A stretch of 64,000 nucleotides of DNA from Flavobacterium jejuense (GCF_006491595.2 NZ_VEVQ02000019.1:1-64000), one strand, 5' to 3'. Positions 16,555 to 23,398 are shown, numbered from the stretch's first letter. The notes: generated by a model not told the origin, from the sequence alone. Numbers and translations are program-made.

Positions 16555-16638
16555 TTCATTTACAACCAATACCACTTCATTCACAACAGAAAACCTTCCA
16601 TTCACAGCAAAAAAACTTTCATTCACATCATCTTTTCT
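16555..16638. repeat. Four 21-bp tandem repeats
   Basis: Units start at 16555, 16576, 16597 and 16618 with the consensus TTCATTCACAACAnAAAACC. The period is exactly 21 bp, a multiple of three, so the frame reading through encodes a degenerate seven-residue repeat (ISFTTNT, SFTTENL, PFTAKKL, SFTSSF). No gene with other support contains it. Confidence 0.65.
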
Positions 16639-16708
16639 ATTTGCCTCTTATTCAAAACCTAATTTTATCTCAGAAAATAAAAACTAGCGCTAGAAAATTG
16701 TTTTTAAG

Positions 16709-16775
16709 ATTAAAAAAGTAGAGTTCAGAAACTACTATAAAAAACGAGGCGAAATCTGAAAAGCTTTATGAGTAA
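16709..16775 (+). ncRNA. Conserved structured leader, copy 2 (candidate cis-regulatory RNA)
   Basis: Copy 2 stands 21 nt before the aegerolysin gene. Hairpin P1 is GTAG (16718-16721) with CTAC (16732-16735); relative to copy 1 both strands changed together. The P1 loop TTCAG can pair with CTGAA inside the second hairpin (AGGC with GCTT through a G-U pair), giving a pseudoknot. ACGAGGCG and TATGAGTA are unchanged. The short palindrome CTAGCGCTAG (16684-16693) lies just upstream. Confidence 0.7.
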
Positions 16776-16795
16776 GAATATTAATAATTTAAATT

Positions 16796-17146
16796 ATGAC
16801 TAGAAGAGTAGAAATAACAGTATTTAATAATACAAAACACACGATGCATGTAAAAAGAAAAGAGCTTACACATGGAAAATGGCGAATAGCCCCAGTTTCT
16901 GTAGGTCCAGATGAATCTTTGGAATTTCAAGCTGAAAAAGAAACTGGAGCATTATATGGTGTTGAGGGATTAGTTCAGTATGAATGCGATAAGGGACTTT
17001 TCACAGTTAAGTTTGAAAAACCTTATGGGAAAAGTAATTCATATATAAAAATTACAGACGAGCATGGAGTTGCAGTAGAAGTTTACGGAGTTATAAAAAC
17101 TAGTGAAGTAATTTCTGGTACAGTTAAATTGGAAAAAACACTATAA
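16796..17146 (+). CDS. Aegerolysin-family protein resembling Gpp34/Cry34-type proteins
   Basis: The 116-residue protein has no signal peptide. It matches the recalled pattern of Bacillus thuringiensis Gpp34Ab (Cry34Ab) along its first ~80 residues: RRVEITVFNNTKHTM, then HGKWRIAPVSV, then FQAEKETGALYGVEGLVQYE, then FTVKFEKPYGKSNSYI, corresponding to R-x-V-x-I-x-V-x-N-x-T-x-H-T-L, GxWRxxP, A-E-x-x-x-x-x-x-G-x-E-G and F-x-x-P-x-x-x-S-N-x-Y. Aegerolysins bind membrane lipids and often make pores together with a larger partner protein. No Gpp35 or MACPF-like partner is evident nearby, though the unknown protein at 17429 follows. It is controlled by leader copy 2. Confidence 0.82.
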   Translation: MTRRVEITVFNNTKHTMHVKRKELTHGKWRIAPVSVGPDESLEFQAEKETGALYGVEGLVQYECDKGLFTVKFEKPYGKSNSYIKITDEHGVAVEVYGVIKTSEVISGTVKLEKTL

Positions 17147-17166
17147 GAACGGACAGTACAATTCAA

Positions 17167-17200
17167 AAAATCCCTCTTAAATAGTCCAGAGGGATTTTGT
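17167..17200 (+). terminator. Rho-independent terminator
   Basis: AAAATCCCTC / GAGGGATTTT form a 10-bp stem with a 12-nt loop, 20 bp after the aegerolysin gene, so that gene is probably transcribed alone. Confidence 0.75.
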
Positions 17201-17226
17201 GTTAAAGGTTTTTTAATCAAAAGGAA

Positions 17227-17371
17227 ACATTAATAATTTCAATAAAGAAAATTTAACGACAGCTCGTAATATGGATTGAGCTAGCGAATTATCCACAAGT
17301 TTATTCGTTTTTAGAAATGAAAACAACAATCTAATGGTAAAAATGGTAACAAGTCCGTAAGGTGAAAATTA
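17227..17371 (+). pseudogene. Decayed N-terminal fragment of an Ntn-hydrolase gene
   Basis: The DNA aligns with codons ~7-50 of the intact gene at 17981. The fragment reads INNFNKEN, LTTARNMD, stop, ASELSTSLFVFRNENNNLMV, KMVTSP, stop, GEN. The intact gene has IFNNFNKENQF, LTTARNMDW, ATELPTSLFAFRNESNNPMV, KTGTSSQDEN. The Trp codon after RNMD has become TGA, a second TAA is present, the start codon and catalytic Cys are missing, and one deletion lies after NKEN. Similarity ends abruptly near 17371, so only the 5' part of the gene was ever duplicated here or survived. Confidence 0.85.
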
Positions 17372-17428
17372 GCTTTTTAAAGAGTAAACACAAGGGTTGT
17401 ATTAGTATAAACTATTTAAAATAAAAAA

Positions 17429-17959
17429 ATGGCAAAAGAACACGATAATGAATTCAAATTAAAAATGATAGGCTTATCTGATTTTAATTTTACCGTTACA
17501 GATCATTATATAACATCTGGTCAACCTTGGGATGGAGTAACAACTTCTACAAACAATAAAGGAACTACAATTACCGCAAAAGCAGGTAGAAAAGCATCAA
17601 AAGAAACAGCAGATTGGTTTAAGGAATCAATAAAAAATGGTTCAGCTATTGGGTGTCAAACGATAGACAAATTACCTACAAAACTAAATTTTGCTTTCAA
17701 AGGAACTATGAGTTTTTCTCATGGAGGAAACTCCTATTTAGGAGAAAATATTGTTCTGGCTCAAGGAAGTACGGCTGGTTCTAGAAATAACTGGTGGATT
17801 GGTGGATCAAATATGTCAACAATTACAGACCTTCCTGCTGGTATTCTTTCAATAATTGCTCAAAACTTTAATCAAGGAAAATTATTAAAAGCCAAAGTAA
17901 CCTTTACTGTAGCTATAGGTGATGTTTCTTCAATGAGTATGAGTATTATTTCAATTTAA
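17429..17959 (+). CDS. Cytosolic protein of unknown function next to aegerolysin and Ntn hydrolase
   Basis: The 176-residue protein has no signal peptide. It opens MAKEHDNEFKLKMIGLSDFNFTVTDHYITSGQPWDGVTT and includes the distinctive segment GSRNNWWIGGSNM (residues ~125-137), preceded by GENIVLAQGSTA. The C-terminal half is strand-rich. I could not place it in a family. It is 21 bp upstream of the Ntn-hydrolase gene with no terminator between them, so they likely share a transcript. Its position after the aegerolysin makes a partner role possible, but nothing in the sequence proves it. Confidence 0.72.
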   Translation: MAKEHDNEFKLKMIGLSDFNFTVTDHYITSGQPWDGVTTSTNNKGTTITAKAGRKASKETADWFKESIKNGSAIGCQTIDKLPTKLNFAFKGTMSFSHGGNSYLGENIVLAQGSTAGSRNNWWIGGSNMSTITDLPAGILSIIAQNFNQGKLLKAKVTFTVAIGDVSSMSMSIISI

Positions 17960-17980
17960 ACTAATAAAAGTCAAAACAGT

Positions 17981-19039
17981 ATGTGTACAAGAATATTTAA
18001 TAATTTTAATAAAGAAAATCAATTTTTAACTACAGCTCGCAATATGGATTGGGCTACTGAATTACCAACAAGCTTATTTGCTTTTAGAAATGAAAGCAAT
18101 AACCCGATGGTGAAAACTGGTACAAGTTCGCAAGACGAAAATTCACTAATTTGGACAGCAAAATACGATAGTATTGTTACAATGGTAGGTGATGATAATC
18201 AATATGGAGCTTCTGATGGAATAAACTCTGAAGGACTTGTGGCAAATTTACTTTATGATAGTAATGCTAGTTATAGTCGTAAAGATGGTAGCTCTTGCAA
18301 AAATTTAGATGTATTACGTTGGCTTCAGTTTGTATTGGATACTTGTAGCTCTGTAAAAGAAGTTGTTGAAAAATTTAGTAAAGAAGCAACTCCACAAATA
18401 CAAATTATAGGAGGTATAGTACCAGGTAGTACCAAACCTGCTTCATTACATTTATCTATTTCAGACAAATTTGGAGATTCAGCAATTATTGAGGTAGATA
18501 AAGGGGAATATGTTATTTATAATAATCCTGAATTTAGAGTAATGACCAATGAGCCTTCTTATGCAAAACAAATTGAACTGAATCAATTTTGGAGATGGCA
18601 ATGGAATAATATAAATCATTTTCCAAGTAACACTTTACCTGGAGGTCCTTTTCCATCTGACCGTTTTGCACGAGCTTCCTATTACCTAAATCATCTAAAT
18701 GCGACTGTTAGTGTTGATGATTCATTGGCACAATCTAAATCAGTTGTTATGAATGCCTCTGTTCCAGTAAACTTTAAATCGGGTGATTCAAAATATCCAA
18801 ACATTGCACAAACTCTTTGGACAACTATTTCTTGTCATAATGACTTGAAATATTATTTTTGTAACTCAAGAACACCTGGAATCATATGGATAGATTTAAA
18901 TAAAAAAGATTTATTTCCTGCTCCTGTCTCACGACTTATTTTGGTTGAAGAAGAAGATTCTAGTTTTATAAATAAATCACTTTACGGTTTCAAAAACAAT
19001 GATTTTGAAGGTACTAATGACCCTTTTAAAGTTAAATAA
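17981..19039 (+). CDS. Linear amide C-N hydrolase (choloylglycine hydrolase/penicillin V acylase family), cytosolic
   Basis: The 352-residue protein starts MCTRIFNN. Removal of Met would expose Cys2, the Ntn nucleophile of this family. The catalytic set is visible: Arg20 and Asp23 in TARNMDW, and Asn in VMTNEPSY. Family members cut amide bonds in bile salts, penicillin V or N-acyl homoserine lactones. With no signal peptide it should act in the cytosol, where acyl-amide signals or self-made N-acyl compounds would be the substrates. The substrate cannot be told from sequence. It follows the 17429 gene closely. A dead partial copy of it lies at 17227. Confidence 0.88.
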   Translation: MCTRIFNNFNKENQFLTTARNMDWATELPTSLFAFRNESNNPMVKTGTSSQDENSLIWTAKYDSIVTMVGDDNQYGASDGINSEGLVANLLYDSNASYSRKDGSSCKNLDVLRWLQFVLDTCSSVKEVVEKFSKEATPQIQIIGGIVPGSTKPASLHLSISDKFGDSAIIEVDKGEYVIYNNPEFRVMTNEPSYAKQIELNQFWRWQWNNINHFPSNTLPGGPFPSDRFARASYYLNHLNATVSVDDSLAQSKSVVMNASVPVNFKSGDSKYPNIAQTLWTTISCHNDLKYYFCNSRTPGIIWIDLNKKDLFPAPVSRLILVEEEDSSFINKSLYGFKNNDFEGTNDPFKVK

Positions 19040-19230
19040 AAATATGGCTGACAATTATTTTGTTAGCCTTACTTTTTATATTTCTATCTCCCTCAAATAG
19101 ACTACACTTATTGAATAACGTAAACTACTCTGTTAGAAAAAATACGACCTAAAATAAACTCACCTCACCTCACAAATATTATAAACTTCCTAAAAGTTTA
19201 AGTAAATATAAAATATTATTTTCTTGCTCG

Positions 19231-19245
19231 ACCTACTAAGTAGGT
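19231..19245. promoter_or_regulatory. Dyad upstream of the third leader element (possible operator)
   Basis: ACCTACTAAGTAGGT is a perfect palindrome with 7-bp arms around one base. It lies in the otherwise empty 19040-19355 gap and is followed by TATTTGTACTTG, which could serve as a promoter. No equivalent was found before the other two leader copies. Confidence 0.35.
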
Positions 19246-19348
19246 ATTTGTACTTGTATCTCGAGTGTTTATACTGTTTTGAAAATCAGTTATTTATGCG
19301 CTAAAAAATATTTTTAATTAGTAGTAGTTTTACATTGTAATATTACAA

Positions 19349-19415
19349 AACAATAAAGTGAAGTTCAGAAATCACAATAAAAAACGAGGCGTAACCTGAA
19401 AAGCCTTATGAGTAG
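19349..19415 (+). ncRNA. Conserved structured leader, copy 3 (candidate cis-regulatory RNA)
   Basis: Copy 3 stands 23 nt before the AidA/PixA gene at 19439. P1 is GTGA (19358-19361) with TCAC (19372-19375), a third co-varied version of the stem. The loop TTCAG pairs with CTGAA, and AGGC pairs with GCCT. Here ACGAGGCG is followed by TAACCTGAA where the other copies have AAATCTGAA. TATGAGTAGG closes the element. Confidence 0.7.
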
Positions 19416-19438
19416 GGAAACAAATAAATCAAAAAATC

Positions 19439-19987
19439 ATGAGTCAAAGTTTAGCAGCCTCTTCGGCACAGATAGATGTTCTTGTAGTTATAGATACAGA
19501 ATATATTAAAAGTAACTTTCCAAAAAACACAGATCCTAATAAAGCTCAAGGAATAAATCATAATAGTCAATATATGATTTGTTATAGTCCTAGAGGAATT
19601 GTTTCTGGTCAAGGAACTGCAGATTTAAGTTTTAAAGCTAATGTTGGAGATAATGTTTCTTTTAGGAGCACATCAATTCAACAAAATTCTGACGATGCCG
19701 TAATTCTTTACGGAATTAAATACTGGAAAGGAGATAAAGTGTTTAATACATTTACTACAAATATTGTTACAAGAAATAGAGCAGTTCAACCTGATCCAGA
19801 CCAATTGAATGGTATTCCTCCAATTTTGACGTCTCAGAATTTTACAAGTTATGATTCTAAAATTGCTAAAGGTGGAACTGAAAATTTCTATGTTTACATT
19901 GCTGTTTATACCCTTGCATCTGATGGTCAAACACAAGAATTATACGGATATTATTATTGGGATCCTCAAGTTGTAGTTCCTTCTTAG
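19439..19987 (+). CDS. AidA/PixA family (inclusion-body) protein, closest to the family norm
   Basis: The 182-residue signal-less protein carries the family pattern clearly: IDVLVVIDTEYIK, NHNSQYMICYSPRGIVSGQGTADLSFKANVGD, AVILYGIKYWKGDKVFN, NFYVYIAVYTLASDGQTQELYGYYYWDPQVVVP. Relatives are Xenorhabdus PixA inclusion-body proteins and Burkholderia AidA. It probably accumulates as a soluble or inclusion-forming cytosolic beta-sandwich. It is behind leader copy 3 and closed by a hairpin at 20022. The divergent copy at 20074 follows in the same direction. Confidence 0.92.
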   Translation: MSQSLAASSAQIDVLVVIDTEYIKSNFPKNTDPNKAQGINHNSQYMICYSPRGIVSGQGTADLSFKANVGDNVSFRSTSIQQNSDDAVILYGIKYWKGDKVFNTFTTNIVTRNRAVQPDPDQLNGIPPILTSQNFTSYDSKIAKGGTENFYVYIAVYTLASDGQTQELYGYYYWDPQVVVPS

Positions 19988-20021
19988 TTTTTATCAACTT
20001 TATTTAATAAAGATATAATTG

Positions 20022-20057
20022 AAAACACGAACAAGGAAAGCCTAGTTCGTGTTTTTA
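20022..20057 (+). terminator. Rho-independent terminator between AidA/PixA copies
   Basis: AAAACACGAAC / GTTCGTGTTTT form an 11-bp stem with a 12-nt loop and trailing T residues. Confidence 0.8.
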
Positions 20058-20073
20058 TAAAATTAAAAGCATA

Positions 20074-20628
20074 ATGACACCTTCTATTTCAATTATTCAA
20101 AAAGCAACTTTTAAAATTTTGATTGTAATTGATACAATTGAGATCAAAAAGAAGTATCCAAATCCTAACAATAACCTTAATGAGCCGATTAGAATAGATC
20201 AGTCAAATTGGTTAATTATTAATCCTTATAGTGATGATATTGAATCAGCAAATTCTTTACACTTCACTTCTCTTAAAATTAAAAAAAAGGATAAAATTAT
20301 AATTTCAGGAATTTCTATTGATGGAGGTTCTTCTGACTCAATTATTTTGAATAGAATTCAGAATTGCAAATCAAAAAAAGAGCTTTTTAGTTCATTTGAA
20401 TCTTTTTGTGTGTCTAAAAAAATAATTCTTAATAATCCAAATAGTGATGCTGAACTATCTATTGTTAATAGTAATCAAAATGTAATGTGGTTTGAATCCG
20501 TAATTTTAGATTTTGGAAAGAGTAAGATTGAAGTTATTTTCTTACTTTATAATTTAGACGAGGATGGTAATCAGCAAAGTTTATATGGTTGTTTCGTCTT
20601 TAATTTAAATGTTAATATTCATAAGTAA
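20074..20628 (+). CDS. Divergent AidA/PixA family paralogue
   Basis: The 184-residue protein keeps the family framework of the preceding gene (ATFKILIVIDTIEIKKKYPNPNNNLNEP, IDQSNWLIINPYSD, VIFLLYNLDEDGNQQSLYGCFVFNLNVNI), but the usual YYxWDP motif near the C-terminus has become GCFVFNLN and the GTADLSFKANVGD segment is replaced by a lysine-rich one. It begins only 17 bp after the terminator of the previous gene and has no leader element of its own. The loss of hallmark residues suggests functional divergence or early decay, though the frame is intact. Confidence 0.8.
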   Translation: MTPSISIIQKATFKILIVIDTIEIKKKYPNPNNNLNEPIRIDQSNWLIINPYSDDIESANSLHFTSLKIKKKDKIIISGISIDGGSSDSIILNRIQNCKSKKELFSSFESFCVSKKIILNNPNSDAELSIVNSNQNVMWFESVILDFGKSKIEVIFLLYNLDEDGNQQSLYGCFVFNLNVNIHK

Positions 20629-20633
20629 ACTCT

Positions 20634-21092
20634 TTACAAGTAATTTATTTCTGAAATAGTTTTCAAAACTCCATTTCGATATTCAAGAAAACTCTTTAAA
20701 TGCTTTTTCAAAAAGTAAGCATCAAATAATTTACCAAATACTCCAAATGGTGTTTCATATTGTAAAATGTCTTGCATAATGGTAACACCATTTTTTTCTT
20801 CAAAGAAATGTTGGTGTTTAAAGCTTTTAAAGTTTCCTTTCAATTGCTCGTCCACAAAATATGTTGGTACTTCCATTTCAGATATAATGCTTTGATGTTG
20901 AAAATAAAACCCAAAATGTTTTCCTTTCCAAGTTACGGTTTCTCCTTTTTCTATTAATCCAGAAGTTCTTCCTGCAATCGCTTTCTCATTGGTCTGACTA
21001 GCTGATTGTTGGTGTAAATCAATGTTCCTATTGTTGTTGAAAACAATTTCAATTGGGGCATTTATTTTTGTAGTGATATGTATTGTTGTCAT
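20634..21092 (-). CDS. SRPBCC-family (START-like) protein
   Basis: The 152-residue protein starts MTTIHITTKINAPIEIVFNNNRNIDLHQQSA, the helix-grip pattern of SRPBCC hydrophobic-ligand proteins, with WKGKHFGFYFQHQSIISEMEVPTYFVDEQLKGNFKSFKHQHFF in the middle and an amphipathic C-terminal helix. Similar proteins are encoded beside TIGR01777-type genes in many flavobacteria. It is the last gene of the minus-strand operon starting near 24936, though a palindromic repeat stands between it and the previous gene. The ligand is unknown. Its end is only 5 bp from the convergent AidA-like gene. Confidence 0.82.
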   Translation of the reverse strand: MTTIHITTKINAPIEIVFNNNRNIDLHQQSASQTNEKAIAGRTSGLIEKGETVTWKGKHFGFYFQHQSIISEMEVPTYFVDEQLKGNFKSFKHQHFFEEKNGVTIMQDILQYETPFGVFGKLFDAYFLKKHLKSFLEYRNGVLKTISEINYL

Positions 21093-21103
21093 AATTATTT
21101 TTT

Positions 21104-21137
21104 AGACCTGACAGATGTTTTAAAACCTGTAAGGTCT
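21104..21137. repeat. Palindromic intergenic repeat, family 2
   Basis: AGACCTGACAG (21104-21114) and CCTGTAAGGTCT (21126-21137) form an imperfect hairpin. The AGACCTGACAGGTTT...AACCTGTCAGGTCT form recurs as an intergenic repeat in flavobacterial genomes as I recall. It sits between two minus-strand genes of the operon. Confidence 0.6.
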
Positions 21138-21143
21138 ATGTGT

Positions 21144-21530
21144 TTATCCATTAATTACTAGTGATTGTGCTTTCTGACTTTCTTTGGCTTTGCGTTTTCC
21201 TCTAAAGAATAAATATAAGTTTAAAAACAACATAACTCCTAAGTAAATTGAAAAACCTCCTATTTTATAACTCAAATTTTCTATTAAGGATTGGTGCGAA
21301 TTATCTCTGATACTCATTTCTAAAATGCGTAATGCAAATCCAATATTTAAAAGGTAAAATCCTGTTTCAAAAAGTTTATTTGTTGCTAATGCAATTTCTT
21401 CACGTCCTTTAAAGATATCGAGCATGTAGATTTTACTATTTTTAAAAAGAGTCTTTGAAACATAATAGGTTAAAAATAAAGCTACTGGTATGTAAATAGC
21501 GTATCCAATTAAAATTTTTGAAGTTTCCAT
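21144..21530 (-). CDS. Small integral membrane protein, unknown function
   Basis: The 128-residue protein has three likely membrane helices (residues ~6-24, ~54-72 and ~90-110) and a basic C-terminus (FFRGKRKAKESQKAQ). The segment DIFKGREEIALATNKLFETGFYLLNIGFALRIL is also found in modified form in the next upstream gene product (DHEALCQRINQMLLLGYYLLNIGYC), so the two are diverged tandem paralogues. The function is unknown. It is part of the GbsR-type-regulated operon. Confidence 0.75.
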   Translation of the reverse strand: METSKILIGYAIYIPVALFLTYYVSKTLFKNSKIYMLDIFKGREEIALATNKLFETGFYLLNIGFALRILEMSIRDNSHQSLIENLSYKIGGFSIYLGVMLFLNLYLFFRGKRKAKESQKAQSLVING

Positions 21531-21540
21531 AATTTTGATT

Positions 21541-21885
21541 TTAAATTAATTTTTTAATGTATGTAGTGAGTAAAAAAATGTTGAGGTAATGCATAAGAGC
21601 AATAGTAACAATAATAATTGCTGATTTTGAAGCAATTAGTTCTATTAAATAAGGAAGAGTTGTTATTTTTTGCCAAGAAATAATCGTCATGGCACAATAA
21701 CCAATGTTAAGCAAATAATAACCAAGTAATAACATTTGATTGATTCTTTGACAAAGTGCTTCATGATCAGGAATTAATTGGAACACATAAATATTTCCAT
21801 TGTCATAACATATCTTGCCTACTTTTATGATGATGAAAAAAGTGATGCTAAAATAGATGAGATAACCAATGATATTGAGGTTCAT
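21541..21885 (-). CDS. Small integral membrane protein, paralogue of the following gene
   Basis: The 114-residue protein has three hydrophobic segments (residues ~5-23, ~50-68 and ~84-105) and the shared LLLGYYLLNIGYCAM region. It overlaps the preceding TIGR01777 gene by 4 bp (ATGA), showing translational coupling, and is followed after 10 bp by its paralogue. The two may act as a heteromeric membrane unit. No family name was recognised. Confidence 0.75.
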   Translation of the reverse strand: MNLNIIGYLIYFSITFFIIIKVGKICYDNGNIYVFQLIPDHEALCQRINQMLLLGYYLLNIGYCAMTIISWQKITTLPYLIELIASKSAIIIVTIALMHYLNIFLLTTYIKKLI

Positions 21886-22790
21886 GATACTAAATTTTTA
21901 AATGTTTTTTCTAATGTATCAAATTCAAACTGAAATCCATTTTGAAGTAATCGTCCTGGAATGACGTTTCTACTTTTTAAAACCAATTCTGGTTCTGTAC
22001 CAATGATTTTTGCACCTAATTTCAATAGTGCTAATGAAATAGGAAAACCTATTGACATTCCAACAACTTTTCGCAATTGTTTCATGAATACTTTATTTTG
22101 AATAGGTTTTGGTGAAACTATATTGATTACTCCTGTCATTTCTTGCTGAATTATAAAATCAATAGCGCTAGCAAAATCATATTCGTGTACCCAACTAATA
22201 AATTGATTGCCATTCCCTTGTTTACCACCTAATCCAAATTGTGACAATCTTTTTAACGGAATAAAGGCACCTCCGTTTTTGCCTAAAACAATAGACGTTC
22301 GTAAAGCTGTTTTTAAAGTGTTTTTTGTAGGAACTTCAAAAAAAGTTTGTTCCCAAGTTTTAGCTACATTCATAGAAAAATCATTGCCTATTTCTCCATT
22401 TAATTCGGTCATTTGTTTGTCTTCTGAGTGACGATAAATTGTAGCTGTTGATGAATTTAGCCAATGTTTTGGTGGTTTTTTACAACTTAAAACGGCTATG
22501 TTTAAAATAGCAGTGCTGTCAACACGTGAAGCCAAAATTTCTTTTTTATTAGTATCAGTATAACGACAATCTACCGATTTTCCTGCCAGATTAATTAAGG
22601 CGGTTGCGTTTTCTAATTCGGTTTCCCAACCTGTGAGTGTTTTGGCATCCCAATGTACATACTTTATAGTGTTTCTAATTTTAGATTTCCCTCGAGTTAA
22701 AACTACTATTTCTTCACATTTATCTTTGAAATAATTGACTAAGACTTCTCCTAGAAATCCAGTTCCTGCTGCTATGACTATTTTTTTCAT
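21882..22790 (-). CDS. TIGR01777-family NAD-dependent epimerase/dehydratase-like protein
   Basis: The start at 22790 (MKKIVIAAGTGFLGEVLVNYF) puts the Rossmann glycine motif in the right place and gives 302 residues; the longer frame adds a non-homologous 17-residue lead. Typical segments of the family are WDAKTLTGWETELENATALINLAGKSVDCRYT, HWLNSSTATIYRH and RTSIVLGKNGGAFIPLKRLSQFGLGGKQGNGNQFISWVHEYD. The family lacks a confirmed substrate and is often called a SulA-type epimerase. It starts 2 bp after the end of the DCC gene upstream. Confidence 0.9.
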   Translation of the reverse strand: MKKIVIAAGTGFLGEVLVNYFKDKCEEIVVLTRGKSKIRNTIKYVHWDAKTLTGWETELENATALINLAGKSVDCRYTDTNKKEILASRVDSTAILNIAVLSCKKPPKHWLNSSTATIYRHSEDKQMTELNGEIGNDFSMNVAKTWEQTFFEVPTKNTLKTALRTSIVLGKNGGAFIPLKRLSQFGLGGKQGNGNQFISWVHEYDFASAIDFIIQQEMTGVINIVSPKPIQNKVFMKQLRKVVGMSIGFPISLALLKLGAKIIGTEPELVLKSRNVIPGRLLQNGFQFEFDTLEKTFKNLVS

Positions 22791-22792
22791 AA

Positions 22793-23356
22793 TTAAAATA
22801 TTAAAATGATTCCTAAAGCTAAAACGCGATACAAAATCCAAGTTAGTGTTAGAAATTTTGGTAATCCAAGAATGTTTATTCTTCTATAATGTTCCAAAAT
22901 CATTAGGTTTACCGTTAATCCAAACCAACCTAAAACTACATATTCATTAATTTCGATAAATTGATTTAGTATTAAAATTGGCAATAAAAATAAACTTCCC
23001 ATTACTGAAACAGTAACTAAATTTCCAATATAATTGAGTTGATTCTGTTTGCTTATTTTACGAATAAATACATATTGAAAACCAATTTGACCAACTGCTA
23101 AAAGTAATTCTCTACCAAAATTAGCTTTGGGTAAAAGTGTAATGAATTCCGCATATTGAAATAATATAACTGCTGTAAAAAGCGTTGCGAATAAGATATA
23201 TAACAAGCGATATTTTACATTAAAAGTTGGAACACATTGCATGTTGTTTTCATTTTTACTTGTACTTGGAGCAATTACCTTTCTATTGTAAGAAATGAAT
23301 TTGTATAGTTTTTTTAAAAAGATATTGATGGGTTTCCAATTCCCAACTTTCTCCAT
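22793..23356 (-). CDS. C-terminal membrane half of a DCC/DUF393-type protein, separated by an in-frame TGA
   Basis: This 187-residue frame opens MEKVGNWKPINIFLKKLYKFISYNRKVIAPS and has four or five hydrophobic helices (LLYILFATLFTAVILFQYAEF, LLAVGQIGFQYVFI, MGSLFLLPILILN, YVVLGWFGLTVNLMIL, ILYRVLALGIILIF). The 14 codons immediately upstream (IDSLLKVIGNSFPW) are open and in the same frame as the gene piece at 23399-23614, which ends in TGA. Together they would give one ~273-residue protein with an N-terminal DCC domain and a C-terminal membrane domain. Here it can be made only by readthrough or reinitiation at the internal ATG. Confidence 0.7.
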   Translation of the reverse strand: MEKVGNWKPINIFLKKLYKFISYNRKVIAPSTSKNENNMQCVPTFNVKYRLLYILFATLFTAVILFQYAEFITLLPKANFGRELLLAVGQIGFQYVFIRKISKQNQLNYIGNLVTVSVMGSLFLLPILILNQFIEINEYVVLGWFGLTVNLMILEHYRRINILGLPKFLTLTWILYRVLALGIILIF

Positions 23357-23398
23357 CCACGGAAAAGAATTTCCTATTACTTTTAGTAAACTGTCAAT

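Noticed and set aside
16370..16687. 105-residue open frame
   Set aside because: It runs through the palindromic repeat (16410-16487) and the 21-bp tandem repeats. The translation is low-complexity, and its start falls in a repeat-like region with no promoter.
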